From assembly GCF_046592965.1 (NCBI RefSeq), contig NZ_JBISBV010000002.1, forward strand, positions 62,001-126,000: 64,000 bases of DNA. Direction: 5' to 3'. Origin of the DNA: Marivita sp046592965. GTDB taxonomy: Bacteria > Pseudomonadota > Alphaproteobacteria > Rhodobacterales > Rhodobacteraceae. Made by a program: the position numbers and the translations under genes. Below, piece by piece: positions 1 to 9,481 of the stretch. Under the pieces are notes generated by a model. The model worked only from the letters and a program-made list of their open reading frames with translations. It made no database searches and was not told the origin of the DNA. How positions within the stretch are numbered: position 1 is the stretch's first letter; every line of letters starts with the position of its first letter.

Positions 1-80
1 GGGCATCGATCAACCGAGAAGAACGCAGCGCATTTGCCGCTTTGATGGAAACGATTCGATTCGACAAACCCCGAAGCTGA
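1..80 (+). CDS. dnaG: DNA primase, C-terminal end (partial)
   Basis: Only the last 25 codons are in the window, read in the third frame and ending at a TGA at 78-80. The visible tail (INREERSAFAALMETIRFDK) is short, charged and helical, as at the end of alphaproteobacterial DnaG. The main argument is position: dnaG lies directly upstream of rpoD in the macromolecular synthesis operon of most proteobacteria. The two other frames here also stay open for some distance, so the frame choice is an inference from residue composition and synteny. Confidence 0.5.
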   Translation, partial: ASINREERSAFAALMETIRFDKPRS

Positions 81-150
81 CGGTGTTTTGCTAAGGAACA
101 TGTAAACAAAAAAGGGTAAACGGGTGTGCGAATCGCTATTTCGCGCTAAT

Positions 151-169
151 GATTCGGGTCAACCGAATC
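151..169. promoter_or_regulatory. Inverted repeat in the rpoD leader
   Basis: A perfect 7-bp inverted repeat (GATTCGG / CCGAATC) with a 5-nt loop lies 24 nt before the chosen rpoD ATG. It could be a small RNA hairpin near the ribosome-binding site, a protein operator, or chance. No T-run follows, so it is not a classical terminator for dnaG. Confidence 0.3.
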
Positions 170-192
170 GCCCCGCCTCGACAGGAGCACAC

Positions 193-2178
<1,986 letters not shown>

Positions 2179-2180
2179 CG

Positions 2181-2456
2181 ATGTCGTTGTTGAAAAAGCT
2201 GTTCGGCGGTGGCGGCGGGACGCCCCCCGCCGCTGCGGCCGAAACACATAACGGGTTCACCATTTATCCCGATCCGATCAATGAAGACGGTCGCTGGCGC
2301 ATCGGTGCGCGGATCGAGAAAGAAATCGATGGCGAGTTGAAAACCCACCGGATGATCCGTGCCGATATGCTGGAAAGCCGCGCTGCTGCGGCGGACGCGT
2401 CATTGGCGAAGGCCAGAAATCTGATCGATCAACAGGGCGATGGAATTTTTCAATAA
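2181..2456 (+). CDS. HlyU-family small protein
   Basis: A 91-residue protein that starts 2 nt after the rpoD stop and is probably co-transcribed with it. It begins with a short hydrophobic/basic segment and a Gly run (MSLLKKLFGGGGG), followed by a core (GFTIYPDPINEDGRWRIGAR, then KEIDGELKTHRMIRADMLES) and a conserved-looking end (IDQQGDGIF). This pattern matches the HlyU family, named for a Vibrio regulator of haemolysin. In alphaproteobacteria the family is widespread with no proven target, so a regulatory role here is inference from the family name only. Confidence 0.8.
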   Translation: MSLLKKLFGGGGGTPPAAAAETHNGFTIYPDPINEDGRWRIGARIEKEIDGELKTHRMIRADMLESRAAAADASLAKARNLIDQQGDGIFQ

Positions 2457-2467
2457 CAATTCGCCAA

Positions 2468-2489
2468 GGCCGGGAGCGTCTGCCCGGCC
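2468..2489 (+). terminator. Possible terminator hairpin after the rpoD unit
   Basis: A 7-bp stem (GGCCGGG / CCCGGCC) with an 8-nt loop follows the HlyU-like stop by 11 nt and precedes the convergent small gene. No U-tract follows, so termination strength is uncertain. Confidence 0.45.
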
Positions 2490-2498
2490 CTGATCACG

Positions 2499-2690
2499 TC
2501 AGGTGCGATCTGCCTGGTTTGGATCGCTTGTCGTACCCGGCCCTGTCTTGGGATCTGGGTTTGTCTGCTCCGGTTGGTCAGACGTCTCGGGTATATCTTT
2601 GAACGGGTCGCGCCGGGGGTCTCCCGTGCGGTCCGCCTGATTAGGATCCGATGTTGTGCCCGGACCCGTTTTTGGGTTGGATGAACTCAT
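2499..2690 (-). CDS. Small Pro/Asp/Thr-rich hypothetical protein with an internal duplication
   Basis: A 63-residue, highly hydrophilic, probably disordered protein with no Cys and no membrane segment. The block PKTGPGTTSDPNQADRT occurs twice, near residues 6-22 and 47-63, the second copy forming the C terminus. The two DNA copies differ at many synonymous positions, which suggests the protein sequence is selected rather than a recent DNA duplication. A GGAGAGG ribosome-binding site lies upstream of the ATG. I do not recognise a family. It sits between the HlyU-like gene (convergent) and dodecin (same strand, 48 nt upstream), so it may be co-transcribed with dodecin. Confidence 0.55.
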   Translation of the reverse strand: MSSSNPKTGPGTTSDPNQADRTGDPRRDPFKDIPETSDQPEQTNPDPKTGPGTTSDPNQADRT

Positions 2691-2738
2691 TGATGCGCCC
2701 CTCTCCGTGCAAATTTCCGTTGACCTGACCGGCGAGTG

Positions 2739-2942
2739 TCAGTCCTCAAGCAGGAATGTGATCGCCAGGTTCACTCGGAACGTGGAAATCTTGCCGTCCT
2801 CGATCTTGACGTGCTGGTCCTTGACCCATGCGCTTTTCATGTTGCGAATGGTGCGCGACGCCCGGTCGATTCCCTCGCGGGTCGCGTCGTCAAAGCTTTT
2901 GGTGGATGTGGCCGAAATTTCGGTGACTTTGGCAATGCTCAT
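2739..2942 (-). CDS. Dodecin family flavin-binding protein
   Basis: A 67-residue protein with the dodecin pattern: N-terminal MSIAKVTEISATSTKSFDDA, a central RTIRNMKSAWVKDQ helix/strand, and a C-terminal strand FRVNLAITFLLED. Dodecins assemble into hollow 12-mers that store flavin (riboflavin, FMN or FAD) or coenzyme A. The conserved Trp for stacking on the flavin is visible in SAWVKDQ. An AGGAAG ribosome-binding site precedes the ATG. Flavin storage agrees with riboflavin synthesis genes a few kilobases away, but no operon link is visible. Confidence 0.9.
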   Translation of the reverse strand: MSIAKVTEISATSTKSFDDATREGIDRASRTIRNMKSAWVKDQHVKIEDGKISTFRVNLAITFLLED

Positions 2943-3023
2943 GGTGTCTTCCTTTCGGTGTGTACCTGTCAGGCCAACAAGGACCGGGCGCGTTTTGTTC
3001 CATGCGCTCTGGCGATCGACGCT

Positions 3024-3698
3024 TCAGTTGGTCGGCATCACAAAGACTTCCTGCACGTTTGCACGCGGATCGGCTTCAAGCGCGAACATGACCGATCGTG
3101 CGATATCTTCGGGATGGAGCTTGTCGGGTTTGGCTTCGTCAAAGAATGGCGTATCTACCATACCGGGCGCAATGACGGTGCAGCGGCCACCCCATTCCCG
3201 CATCTCTTGGGCGATATTGCCGCCATAACCGTGCACGAACCACTTTGACGCGCCATAGACGGAGCCCGAAATATGGACGCGGCCCGCCGCAGAGCCCGTC
3301 ATCACCAGATGTCCGGTGCTTTTGCGCAAATGCGGCATCGCGGCTTTGGTTGTCCACAAGACACCCAATATGTTGATGTGGACCATCTTCTGCCACTCGT
3401 CCGGGTCGCCGTCTTCCGTGCCGGACGCGCTGAGACCTGTTCCGGCATTGGCATAGGCGGCGTCGACAGCACCGAAGTGGTCGGCCAGCGTGTTCAATGC
3501 CTCTTTCTGTTCGCGGAATTCAGTTGCATCGCCGGGCAAAGCGAGCGCCTGATCTCCAAGATCCGATGCCAGCGACTCAAGCTTGTCTTTCGAGCGCGCA
3601 AACAATCCGACGTTCCAGCCCTGTTTGACAGCGGCGCGCGCCGTCGCCTCGCCGATACCCGTCGACGCTCCGGTGATGAAAAGTGTTTTGCGATCCAT
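3024..3698 (-). CDS. Short-chain dehydrogenase/reductase (SDR)
   Basis: A 224-residue classical SDR, an NAD(P)-dependent oxidoreductase of unknown substrate. The cofactor motif TGASTGIG is at residues 10-17, the structural NAG motif near 84-86, and the catalytic triad is Ser136, Tyr148 and Lys152 (YGASK). The basic residue in ARSKDKL after the second strand is compatible with NADP(H) preference, which is inference. The short C terminus lacks a clear substrate-loop signature. It is the first gene of a minus-strand group with dodecin and is divergent from the YjbQ gene, with 100 nt between them. Confidence 0.9.
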   Translation of the reverse strand: MDRKTLFITGASTGIGEATARAAVKQGWNVGLFARSKDKLESLASDLGDQALALPGDATEFREQKEALNTLADHFGAVDAAYANAGTGLSASGTEDGDPDEWQKMVHINILGVLWTTKAAMPHLRKSTGHLVMTGSAAGRVHISGSVYGASKWFVHGYGGNIAQEMREWGGRCTVIAPGMVDTPFFDEAKPDKLHPEDIARSVMFALEADPRANVQEVFVMPTN

Positions 3699-3755
3699 GA
3701 AATCCTCATTGTGTTAGGTGATGTCGTTGGAACGCGGAGTTCGGCAATCCAGTTG

Positions 3756-3788
3756 CATCACACTTGGCGTGATGAGCGGAGTGTGATG
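3756..3788. promoter_or_regulatory. Operator-like inverted repeats between SDR and yjbQ genes
   Basis: CATCACAC at 3756-3763 pairs with GTGTGATG at 3781-3788, and a shorter nested repeat (ATCAC / GTGAT) lies at 3757-3773. The element sits in the divergent intergenic region close to the YjbQ start, where a transcription factor site would be expected. The binding protein is unknown and chance cannot be excluded. Confidence 0.35.
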
Positions 3789-3798
3789 AGGTGCACGG

Positions 3799-4206
3799 AT
3801 GCAAACGACCTTCACGATCCACACGAGCGGCCCCGGACTTTACGAATTTACAAAAGACGTGTCTGCGTGGGTGCAAGGCACCGGATTGCTGACGCTGTTC
3901 GTTCAGCACAGTTCGGCCAGCCTGTTGATTCAAGAGAACGCCGATCCAGAGGTGCAAAGCGATTTGACCGCGTTTTTCGACCGGCTTGTCCCGCCGAGCA
4001 CCGATCCCTCGATGGCCTATCTGACCCATACCTATGAAGGCCCGGATGACATGCCAGCCCATATCAAGGCATCGCTCTTGCCTGTGAGCCTATCGATTCC
4101 CGTCAGCGGTAACCGCTTGGCGTTGGGGACATGGCAAGGCGTTTATCTTTTTGAGCATCGCACCGCGCCGCACACGCGCAACGTCGTCGCACATCTGGGA
4201 GCCTGA
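3799..4206 (+). CDS. YjbQ/UPF0047 family protein (secondary thiamine-phosphate synthase family)
   Basis: A 135-residue single-domain protein of the YjbQ/UPF0047 fold. Characteristic segments are the FVQHSSASLLIQENADPEV stretch (HTSASL-type motif), a conserved HT (YLTHTYEGPDDMPAHIKA) with MPAHIK, and the GTWQGVYLFEHR segment near the end. Some members show weak thiamine-phosphate synthase activity when overexpressed. The physiological role is unknown. The stop is only 1 nt before the next ATG, so it is very probably co-translated with the AbgB-like hydrolase. Confidence 0.88.
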   Translation: MQTTFTIHTSGPGLYEFTKDVSAWVQGTGLLTLFVQHSSASLLIQENADPEVQSDLTAFFDRLVPPSTDPSMAYLTHTYEGPDDMPAHIKASLLPVSLSIPVSGNRLALGTWQGVYLFEHRTAPHTRNVVAHLGA

Positions 4207-4207
4207 C

Positions 4208-5746
4208 ATGAGTATCACCGACATAGCCGACCGCTGGGTGGCCGATCATGCGCGAGACTTGTCAGACTGGTGCGCGCATATCTTCGATCTGGCAGAACCC
4301 GCATGGCGGGAATATCAATCAGCGGCCTGGTACGTTGAGCGGTTGCGCGCAGAAGGATTCGATGTCGAAGACGGGTCGGGCGGAATGCCCACCGCCTTTT
4401 GTGCCCGATGGACGAACGGCGACGGCCCGACCATCGGGATGTACGCCGAATACGATGCCGTTCCTGCCAATTCCCAGGCCGCCTGGCCCGAGCGCGCTCC
4501 GCGTGACGATACCGGCTGGCAGGCGGCGGGCCATACAGATCCGCATTCCGCGCTTGGCATCGGCAGTCTGGGCGGCGTGCTCGCCACCAAGGCGGCGATG
4601 CAGGAGCAGGGCATCCGCGGCACATTGCAGTTGACCGGAGAACCGGCGGAAAAGGTGCGCGGTTCGAAACCGATCCATGCCGCACAGGGGTATTACGACG
4701 GGCTGGATGCGATGCTGTCGTTCCACCCGTTCTACATGCTGCCGCTCTGTAATACCGTGCGCTGGGACACCCAGTGTGGTGCGGCCTATTCGATGATCTA
4801 TCGGTTCGTGTGCGATGCCCCGCAAGGATGGGGCGCCAGCGACGGAGCGCCGATCCCGCAGGCCCATTCCGACATCCGCGCGCCGGGGGCGAACGATGCC
4901 CTGATTCTGATGTATCAGACCGCGCGGCAGTTGCGCGATGCGATGCTGCCCCACCGTGGCGGCTGGTCGGTCTCCGAAGCGATCCTTGGCATGGGGCAGG
5001 CAAGTGCCGACAATCTGCCGGCGCTCTGCGCCGATCTGCAATACATGATCCGGGTGCCCGATCTGGCGATGGCCGAGCAGATTACCGCGCAACTCGACCG
5101 GCTGGCCGACAGCGCTGCGGCGATCACCGGCTGCCGGGTCGAGAAACACTGGGTCAGCAAATCGCGCCCCGGACTGACCAATCACGTCATGGCTCAGGTG
5201 GTCTGGGACTCGTTGCAACAGGTTGGACCGCCACATTGGGGCGAGACGGCCCGCGCCATCGCGCGGAAGGTTCAAACCGCCTGCGGCCAGAAGGCGGACG
5301 ACGACCCGCTGATCCCCGAATGCACCGCCCTGATCGCGCCGCAGGATGCCGAAGCGATCCTGCGGCGCGATCTGCCGCCCGCCCAAGAGAACAGCACGTC
5401 GGATGATTATACCGACATGTCATGGCATTGCCCGACCGCGCGGTTTTATATCGCCCGCCCGGCCTTGCGCGGCGGACCGTACCCGCCCTGGGCGATGAAC
5501 GCGCTGGGCGGCATCCGCGAAACCATCGACCCGACAGTGCAAACGGCGGCGCGAGTTCTGGCCCATAGCGCGCTGCGCCTGCTCACGCAGCCTGACACAC
5601 GCGCCGCGTCATGGGCCGAGTTCGAAACGCGCAAGACCACGCAAGGCAACATTCCCCCGCTTGCGGATTACCCCGCCCCGATCGCCTTCAACTGGCCAGA
5701 ATATGTCGAGACTCCGCGCGGACGGCACTGGCACCTGCCGTTTTGA
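4208..5746 (+). CDS. AbgB-like M20 family amidohydrolase
   Basis: A 512-residue metal-dependent amidohydrolase resembling p-aminobenzoyl-glutamate hydrolase subunit B and related M20 peptidases. Metal-site motifs include GMYAEYDAVP (near residue 75-85), GHTDPHSALG, TGEPAEKVRG and the late SDDYTDMSWHCP block, and the typical AbgB-like region between them is present. E. coli AbgB cleaves folate breakdown products together with AbgA. No AbgA partner is visible here, so the substrate is open. An in-frame upstream codon at 4151 overlaps the YjbQ gene; ATG 4208 is preferred because it follows the previous stop directly and gives the normal N terminus. Confidence 0.85.
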   Translation: MSITDIADRWVADHARDLSDWCAHIFDLAEPAWREYQSAAWYVERLRAEGFDVEDGSGGMPTAFCARWTNGDGPTIGMYAEYDAVPANSQAAWPERAPRDDTGWQAAGHTDPHSALGIGSLGGVLATKAAMQEQGIRGTLQLTGEPAEKVRGSKPIHAAQGYYDGLDAMLSFHPFYMLPLCNTVRWDTQCGAAYSMIYRFVCDAPQGWGASDGAPIPQAHSDIRAPGANDALILMYQTARQLRDAMLPHRGGWSVSEAILGMGQASADNLPALCADLQYMIRVPDLAMAEQITAQLDRLADSAAAITGCRVEKHWVSKSRPGLTNHVMAQVVWDSLQQVGPPHWGETARAIARKVQTACGQKADDDPLIPECTALIAPQDAEAILRRDLPPAQENSTSDDYTDMSWHCPTARFYIARPALRGGPYPPWAMNALGGIRETIDPTVQTAARVLAHSALRLLTQPDTRAASWAEFETRKTTQGNIPPLADYPAPIAFNWPEYVETPRGRHWHLPF

Positions 5747-5809
5747 CGCCATCGCAACACCACCGCTTGCGGCGTGAATTGCCCCCTACCCAAAACCTCG
5801 CGGCGCGCC

Positions 5810-5842
5810 TATAGTCGCTGTGGATAAGTGGGGAAAACCCAC
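5810..5842 (+). promoter_or_regulatory. Putative nrdR promoter -10 with DnaA box and inverted repeat
   Basis: A TATAGT -10-like hexamer at 5810-5815 is followed at 5819-5827 by TGTGGATAA, the exact complement of the consensus DnaA box TTATCCACA. Directly after it GTGGG / CCCAC (5828-5832 and 5838-5842) forms an inverted repeat. The DnaA box would cover the predicted transcription start. No convincing -35 was found at 16-18 nt spacing. Confidence 0.45.
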
Positions 5843-5879
5843 AGGTCGAGGCAGAGATGAATAAAGAGGGGACCGGCCG

Positions 5880-6359
5880 ATGCGCTGCCCGTTTTGCGGA
5901 AATATCGATTCACAGGTCAAGGACAGCCGTCCCGCAGAGGACCATGTCGCCATCCGGCGCCGACGCTTTTGTCCGGCCTGCGGCGGGCGTTTCACCACGT
6001 ATGAGCGTGTGCAACTTCGCGATCTGGTGGTGATCAAGACCAACGGCCGACGCGAGGATTTCGATCGCGACAAGCTGGAGCGCTCCATTCGCATGGCGAT
6101 GCAGAAACGCCCGATCGAGCCTGAACGCATCGACCAGATGATTTCGGGCATCGTGCGGCGGCTGGAAAGCCTGGGCGAAACCGACATTGCCTCCAAGCAG
6201 ATCGGTGAGATCGTGATGGAAACGCTGGCGCGGATCGACACCGTGGCCTATGTGCGCTTTGCCAGCGTCTACAAGAACTTTCAGGAAGCCGACGATTTCG
6301 ACAAGTTCGTCAGCGAATTGCGCCCGTCGGAAAAAGACAAACCCAAACCCGAAGGCTAA
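5880..6359 (+). CDS. nrdR: Transcriptional repressor NrdR
   Basis: A 159-residue ATP/dATP-sensing repressor of ribonucleotide reductase genes. The N-terminal zinc ribbon is intact, with CPFC (residues 3-6) and CPAC (31-34), then the GGRFTTYERV link and an ATP-cone domain (VIKTNGRREDFDRDKLERSI). The length is typical. An AGAGGGG ribosome-binding site precedes the ATG. It is followed 9 nt later by ribD, the usual nrdR-ribD arrangement. Confidence 0.96.
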   Translation: MRCPFCGNIDSQVKDSRPAEDHVAIRRRRFCPACGGRFTTYERVQLRDLVVIKTNGRREDFDRDKLERSIRMAMQKRPIEPERIDQMISGIVRRLESLGETDIASKQIGEIVMETLARIDTVAYVRFASVYKNFQEADDFDKFVSELRPSEKDKPKPEG

Positions 6360-6368
6360 GTCACGCAG

Positions 6369-7481
6369 ATGTGCCCGGACGATGAGCACTATATGGACCG
6401 GGCGCTCGAGCTGGGGCGGCGCGGGTTGGGTAATACATGGCCGAACCCGGCGGTGGGGTGCGTTCTGGTCAGAGACAACCGGATCGTCGGCGAAGGCTGG
6501 ACACAGCCGGGCGGCACACCCCACGCAGAGACACAGGCTTTGGCGATGGCGGGCACATTGGCGCAAGGGGCCACGGCCTATGTCACGCTGGAACCCTGCG
6601 CCCATCACGGCAAGACACCCCCCTGTACGGACGCACTGATCGACGCCGGTGTCAGCCGCGTGGTCGCGCCGTTCGATGATCGCGACCCGCGCGTTGCGGG
6701 GCAGGGGTTTGACCAGTTGCGCGCAGCAGGCATAGAGGTAACGACCGGCATCGCCACCCTTGCCGCGGCCGAACATCACGCCGGGTTTTTCCATAGCATC
6801 GAACTGGGCCGCCCGCTGCTGACGCTGAAACTGGCCACCAGTCTTGACGGGCGGATCGCCACGGCCAGCGGCGACAGCCAGTGGATCACCGGGCCGGAGG
6901 CGCGCGCTCATGTGCACAATCTTCGCGCCAGCAACGACGCGGTGATGGTGGGAGCCGGCACTGTCCGCGCCGACGATCCGTTGCTGACGGTGCGGGGGCG
7001 GAATGTGCCAAAACAACCGGTTCGGATCGTGGTCACACGGCGGTTGGATCTTCCGCGCGACGGCAACCTCGCACACACAATCCCTGACGCGCCGCTATGG
7101 CTGTGTCACGGTGAGGACGCTCCGTCAGAGGCCCGCCATGCCTGGCAAACGCTTGGCGCAAAGCTGGTACAGGTGCCGCCGATTGGCCGTCAGCTCGACA
7201 TCGCAGCAATGATTCAGGCACTTGGCGACGCCGGACTGACGCGTGTGTTTTGCGAAGGCGGCGGCGAGCTTGCCGCGAGCCTGCTTCACGCCGATGTCGT
7301 GGATCGGCTAGAACTGCACATGGGCGGCGTGATCATCGGTGCCGAAGGCCGTCCGGCTTTGGGTGCGCTTGGGCTTGACCGCCTGTCAGATGCACCGCGT
7401 TTTGCCTTGCGCTCGGTGCGCCAGATCGGTGACGATGTCGTTCAAAGCTGGTCCCGTCTGCCCCGCCAGAGCCAAGCATAG
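6369..7481 (+). CDS. ribD: Bifunctional riboflavin biosynthesis deaminase/reductase RibD
   Basis: A 370-residue enzyme carrying out the second and third steps of riboflavin synthesis: deamination of diaminohydroxyphosphoribosylaminopyrimidine, then NADPH-dependent reduction of the ribosyl chain. The deaminase domain has HAE (near residue 57) and the zinc motif PCAHHGKTPPC. The reductase domain begins around residue 150 (LLTLKLATSLDGRIAT) with GAGTVRADDPLLTVR and a CEGGGELAASLL substrate-binding segment. A second ATG at residue 9 (6393) is a possible alternative start. The last 40 nt overlap convergently with kpsC. In related genomes ribE commonly follows; here it is separated by three capsule genes. 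Confidence 0.95.
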   Translation: MCPDDEHYMDRALELGRRGLGNTWPNPAVGCVLVRDNRIVGEGWTQPGGTPHAETQALAMAGTLAQGATAYVTLEPCAHHGKTPPCTDALIDAGVSRVVAPFDDRDPRVAGQGFDQLRAAGIEVTTGIATLAAAEHHAGFFHSIELGRPLLTLKLATSLDGRIATASGDSQWITGPEARAHVHNLRASNDAVMVGAGTVRADDPLLTVRGRNVPKQPVRIVVTRRLDLPRDGNLAHTIPDAPLWLCHGEDAPSEARHAWQTLGAKLVQVPPIGRQLDIAAMIQALGDAGLTRVFCEGGGELAASLLHADVVDRLELHMGGVIIGAEGRPALGALGLDRLSDAPRFALRSVRQIGDDVVQSWSRLPRQSQA

Positions 7482-9475
7482 CTGGCCAATACCCCTTGCG
7501 CCTTGGCCAGAATACGCAATCGTTTCGAGCGTGGCACATTGGCCGAGACCAGACGATCAACCGCCACTTCGACGGGGCAAGGCCCGTTCGATAGTGGATC
7601 GTGGTAGCGCGGATAGCCAATCAGCGCCGCGTGCGCCAGCGCGTCCAGACTCACCCCCTTCCCACGACGCTCGGGCTGGGTGCAAAGATCGGTCGTCAGA
7701 CCCCAGCCGGCGTAAAAGGGCTGACCAAGCGTTGTCACAGGCACTCCCCGCAGCAGCGCTTCGAAGCCGGTGAGCGAGGTCATGGTCCAGACGGCATCGA
7801 CCTGTCCCAGCAGCGCCGCCATCGGCACGTCACTTACAACCTGATCGGCATAAGCGTCGGGCCTGTCCACCACACCGGGGCGCAAACCTGAGACCACATC
7901 GGGGTGCGGTTTATACACGATAAACGCGCCTTCATTGGCTTTGCGCACCCGTTTCAACAGCGCCGCGTTGGTCTTGATCTCGGGGCTGCCCAACAATACC
8001 GACGCGTCATCTTCGACCTGTCCCGGCACAAGGATCACCGGTTTGCCGCGCGTATCACCCAGCGGCGGGGGTGTGCCGCCGGACGCGTATTTCGTCACGC
8101 CACGCGCCACGATCCGCTCGATCACCCTTCGAGCGCGCGAGAGGGCGTATTCGGGCAGTGATCCACTTTGCGAAATCAGCGTTTCGAGCCGCGAGGCGCG
8201 CGTGGGATCGTAGTATATGCCCAGATCGTCCAGCACCAAAGACAGCGGCGGCACCAGTTCCGCACCCAGACCGCTGGAGCGCAAGAACCCGTCCTCAACC
8301 CGCCACGCCTCTGCCGGAGCCTCGGCCCCCCATGACATGACGCGCTGTGGCGTTGCGCTCTTGTTAAAGCGCATCGGCACGTGCTGGCCGAAGATCTCCT
8401 GCATGTGCGGGCGCTTCCAAAGGCGGATATTTTGACCCGTCCAGCCGTGCCGGTCTTCGTCCCAGGCACGTCGCGTCGCTTCAAGGGTGTCGATCACGCG
8501 GGCCAGACCGCACAGCCGGTCCCCGTAAGGATCGTACCACACCGGATAGCGCATCATCGCGCCGGCAAAGAGTTGCGCGCGGGTCAGGGCGCGTTGGCGC
8601 CGGGCCAGTTGATGTTCATCCTCGCTCAGCCCCCACCCGGCGTAGAACGGCGTGCCGAAAACGCGGGGCTTGTGGCCTGCGAGTATGGCCTCGAACCCCA
8701 TTTGCGACGACAGGGTGTAAACCGCGATCGCCCCCTCCAGAAGTTCTGCCGGAGCGTGATCGCCATTGACGAACGATACTTTGCCCGTGGCCTGCTCGGT
8801 CGAGTAATGCCCGCCGCGCTTGCCAGCGCGGGTTTCGGGATGGGACCGGATCAGTATGCGGGCGGTGGGGTGTTCGGTCTGCGCGTAATACAGCATTTCG
8901 GCAAACCGCGCCTTGGCCATACCCTCGCCTGCCACCGATGCGCGCACCGATGCGTCGTCTTCGGCCTGATCGACAACCAGCACATAACCCGGTTCGGGAG
9001 GATCAAGATCGGGCTCACAGGCGCTGTATTTCGACAGTTTCAAATCCTGCATCCGCGCCATCAGAGCGCGGGCCTCGTTCAGCAATGCGGTGTCATCCAG
9101 CGGATCCTGCATCAGCAGGGTTTCCAGATCCGAGGGATGCGATGCATCAAAATGCAGCCCCGTGCGATCCAGCAGCAAGCCCAGCGGCGGTTCCTTGGCA
9201 ACGCGTCCGGGATGAAGCGAGCGTAGAAAGGCGTCCTCGACGCGCAGCACGGGTGCATTTCTGCGGTCCGCCACTGCCTGACCGCGCGCCGCGCTTGGAG
9301 CCGCTCCCCAGAGGCCCACCAAATCGTTGGGTGAGGGGCGTCCCACGGTCACGCGCCATCCTGCCAGCGCCAGGATGCGCTTGATCCGGCGTTGTGTCAG
9401 GAAGCCGCTGTTGTAGACGTATAAACGCCGAAGGGTGGTCCCTTCGGCGTCTGGCTGTGAGGGCGTCTTGTCCAC
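7442..9475 (-). CDS. kpsC: Capsular polysaccharide beta-Kdo glycosyltransferase KpsC
   Basis: A 677-residue cytoplasmic glycosyltransferase made of two related halves. Motifs appear once in each: RVEDAFLRSL and RVEDGFLRSS, DQAEDDASV and GQVEDDASV, and MGFEAILAG with TPFYAGWGLSED versus TGFEALLRG with QPFYAGWGLTTD. KpsC proteins add alternating beta-linked Kdo residues to a lipid anchor for group 2-type capsules, one linkage per domain. It is the last gene of a minus-strand group with the export lipoprotein (6 nt upstream) and kpsS. Its 3' end overlaps ribD by 40 nt. Confidence 0.93.
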   Translation of the reverse strand: MDKTPSQPDAEGTTLRRLYVYNSGFLTQRRIKRILALAGWRVTVGRPSPNDLVGLWGAAPSAARGQAVADRRNAPVLRVEDAFLRSLHPGRVAKEPPLGLLLDRTGLHFDASHPSDLETLLMQDPLDDTALLNEARALMARMQDLKLSKYSACEPDLDPPEPGYVLVVDQAEDDASVRASVAGEGMAKARFAEMLYYAQTEHPTARILIRSHPETRAGKRGGHYSTEQATGKVSFVNGDHAPAELLEGAIAVYTLSSQMGFEAILAGHKPRVFGTPFYAGWGLSEDEHQLARRQRALTRAQLFAGAMMRYPVWYDPYGDRLCGLARVIDTLEATRRAWDEDRHGWTGQNIRLWKRPHMQEIFGQHVPMRFNKSATPQRVMSWGAEAPAEAWRVEDGFLRSSGLGAELVPPLSLVLDDLGIYYDPTRASRLETLISQSGSLPEYALSRARRVIERIVARGVTKYASGGTPPPLGDTRGKPVILVPGQVEDDASVLLGSPEIKTNAALLKRVRKANEGAFIVYKPHPDVVSGLRPGVVDRPDAYADQVVSDVPMAALLGQVDAVWTMTSLTGFEALLRGVPVTTLGQPFYAGWGLTTDLCTQPERRGKGVSLDALAHAALIGYPRYHDPLSNGPCPVEVAVDRLVSANVPRSKRLRILAKAQGVLASYAWLWRGRRDQL

Positions 9476-9481
9476 TGCCGG

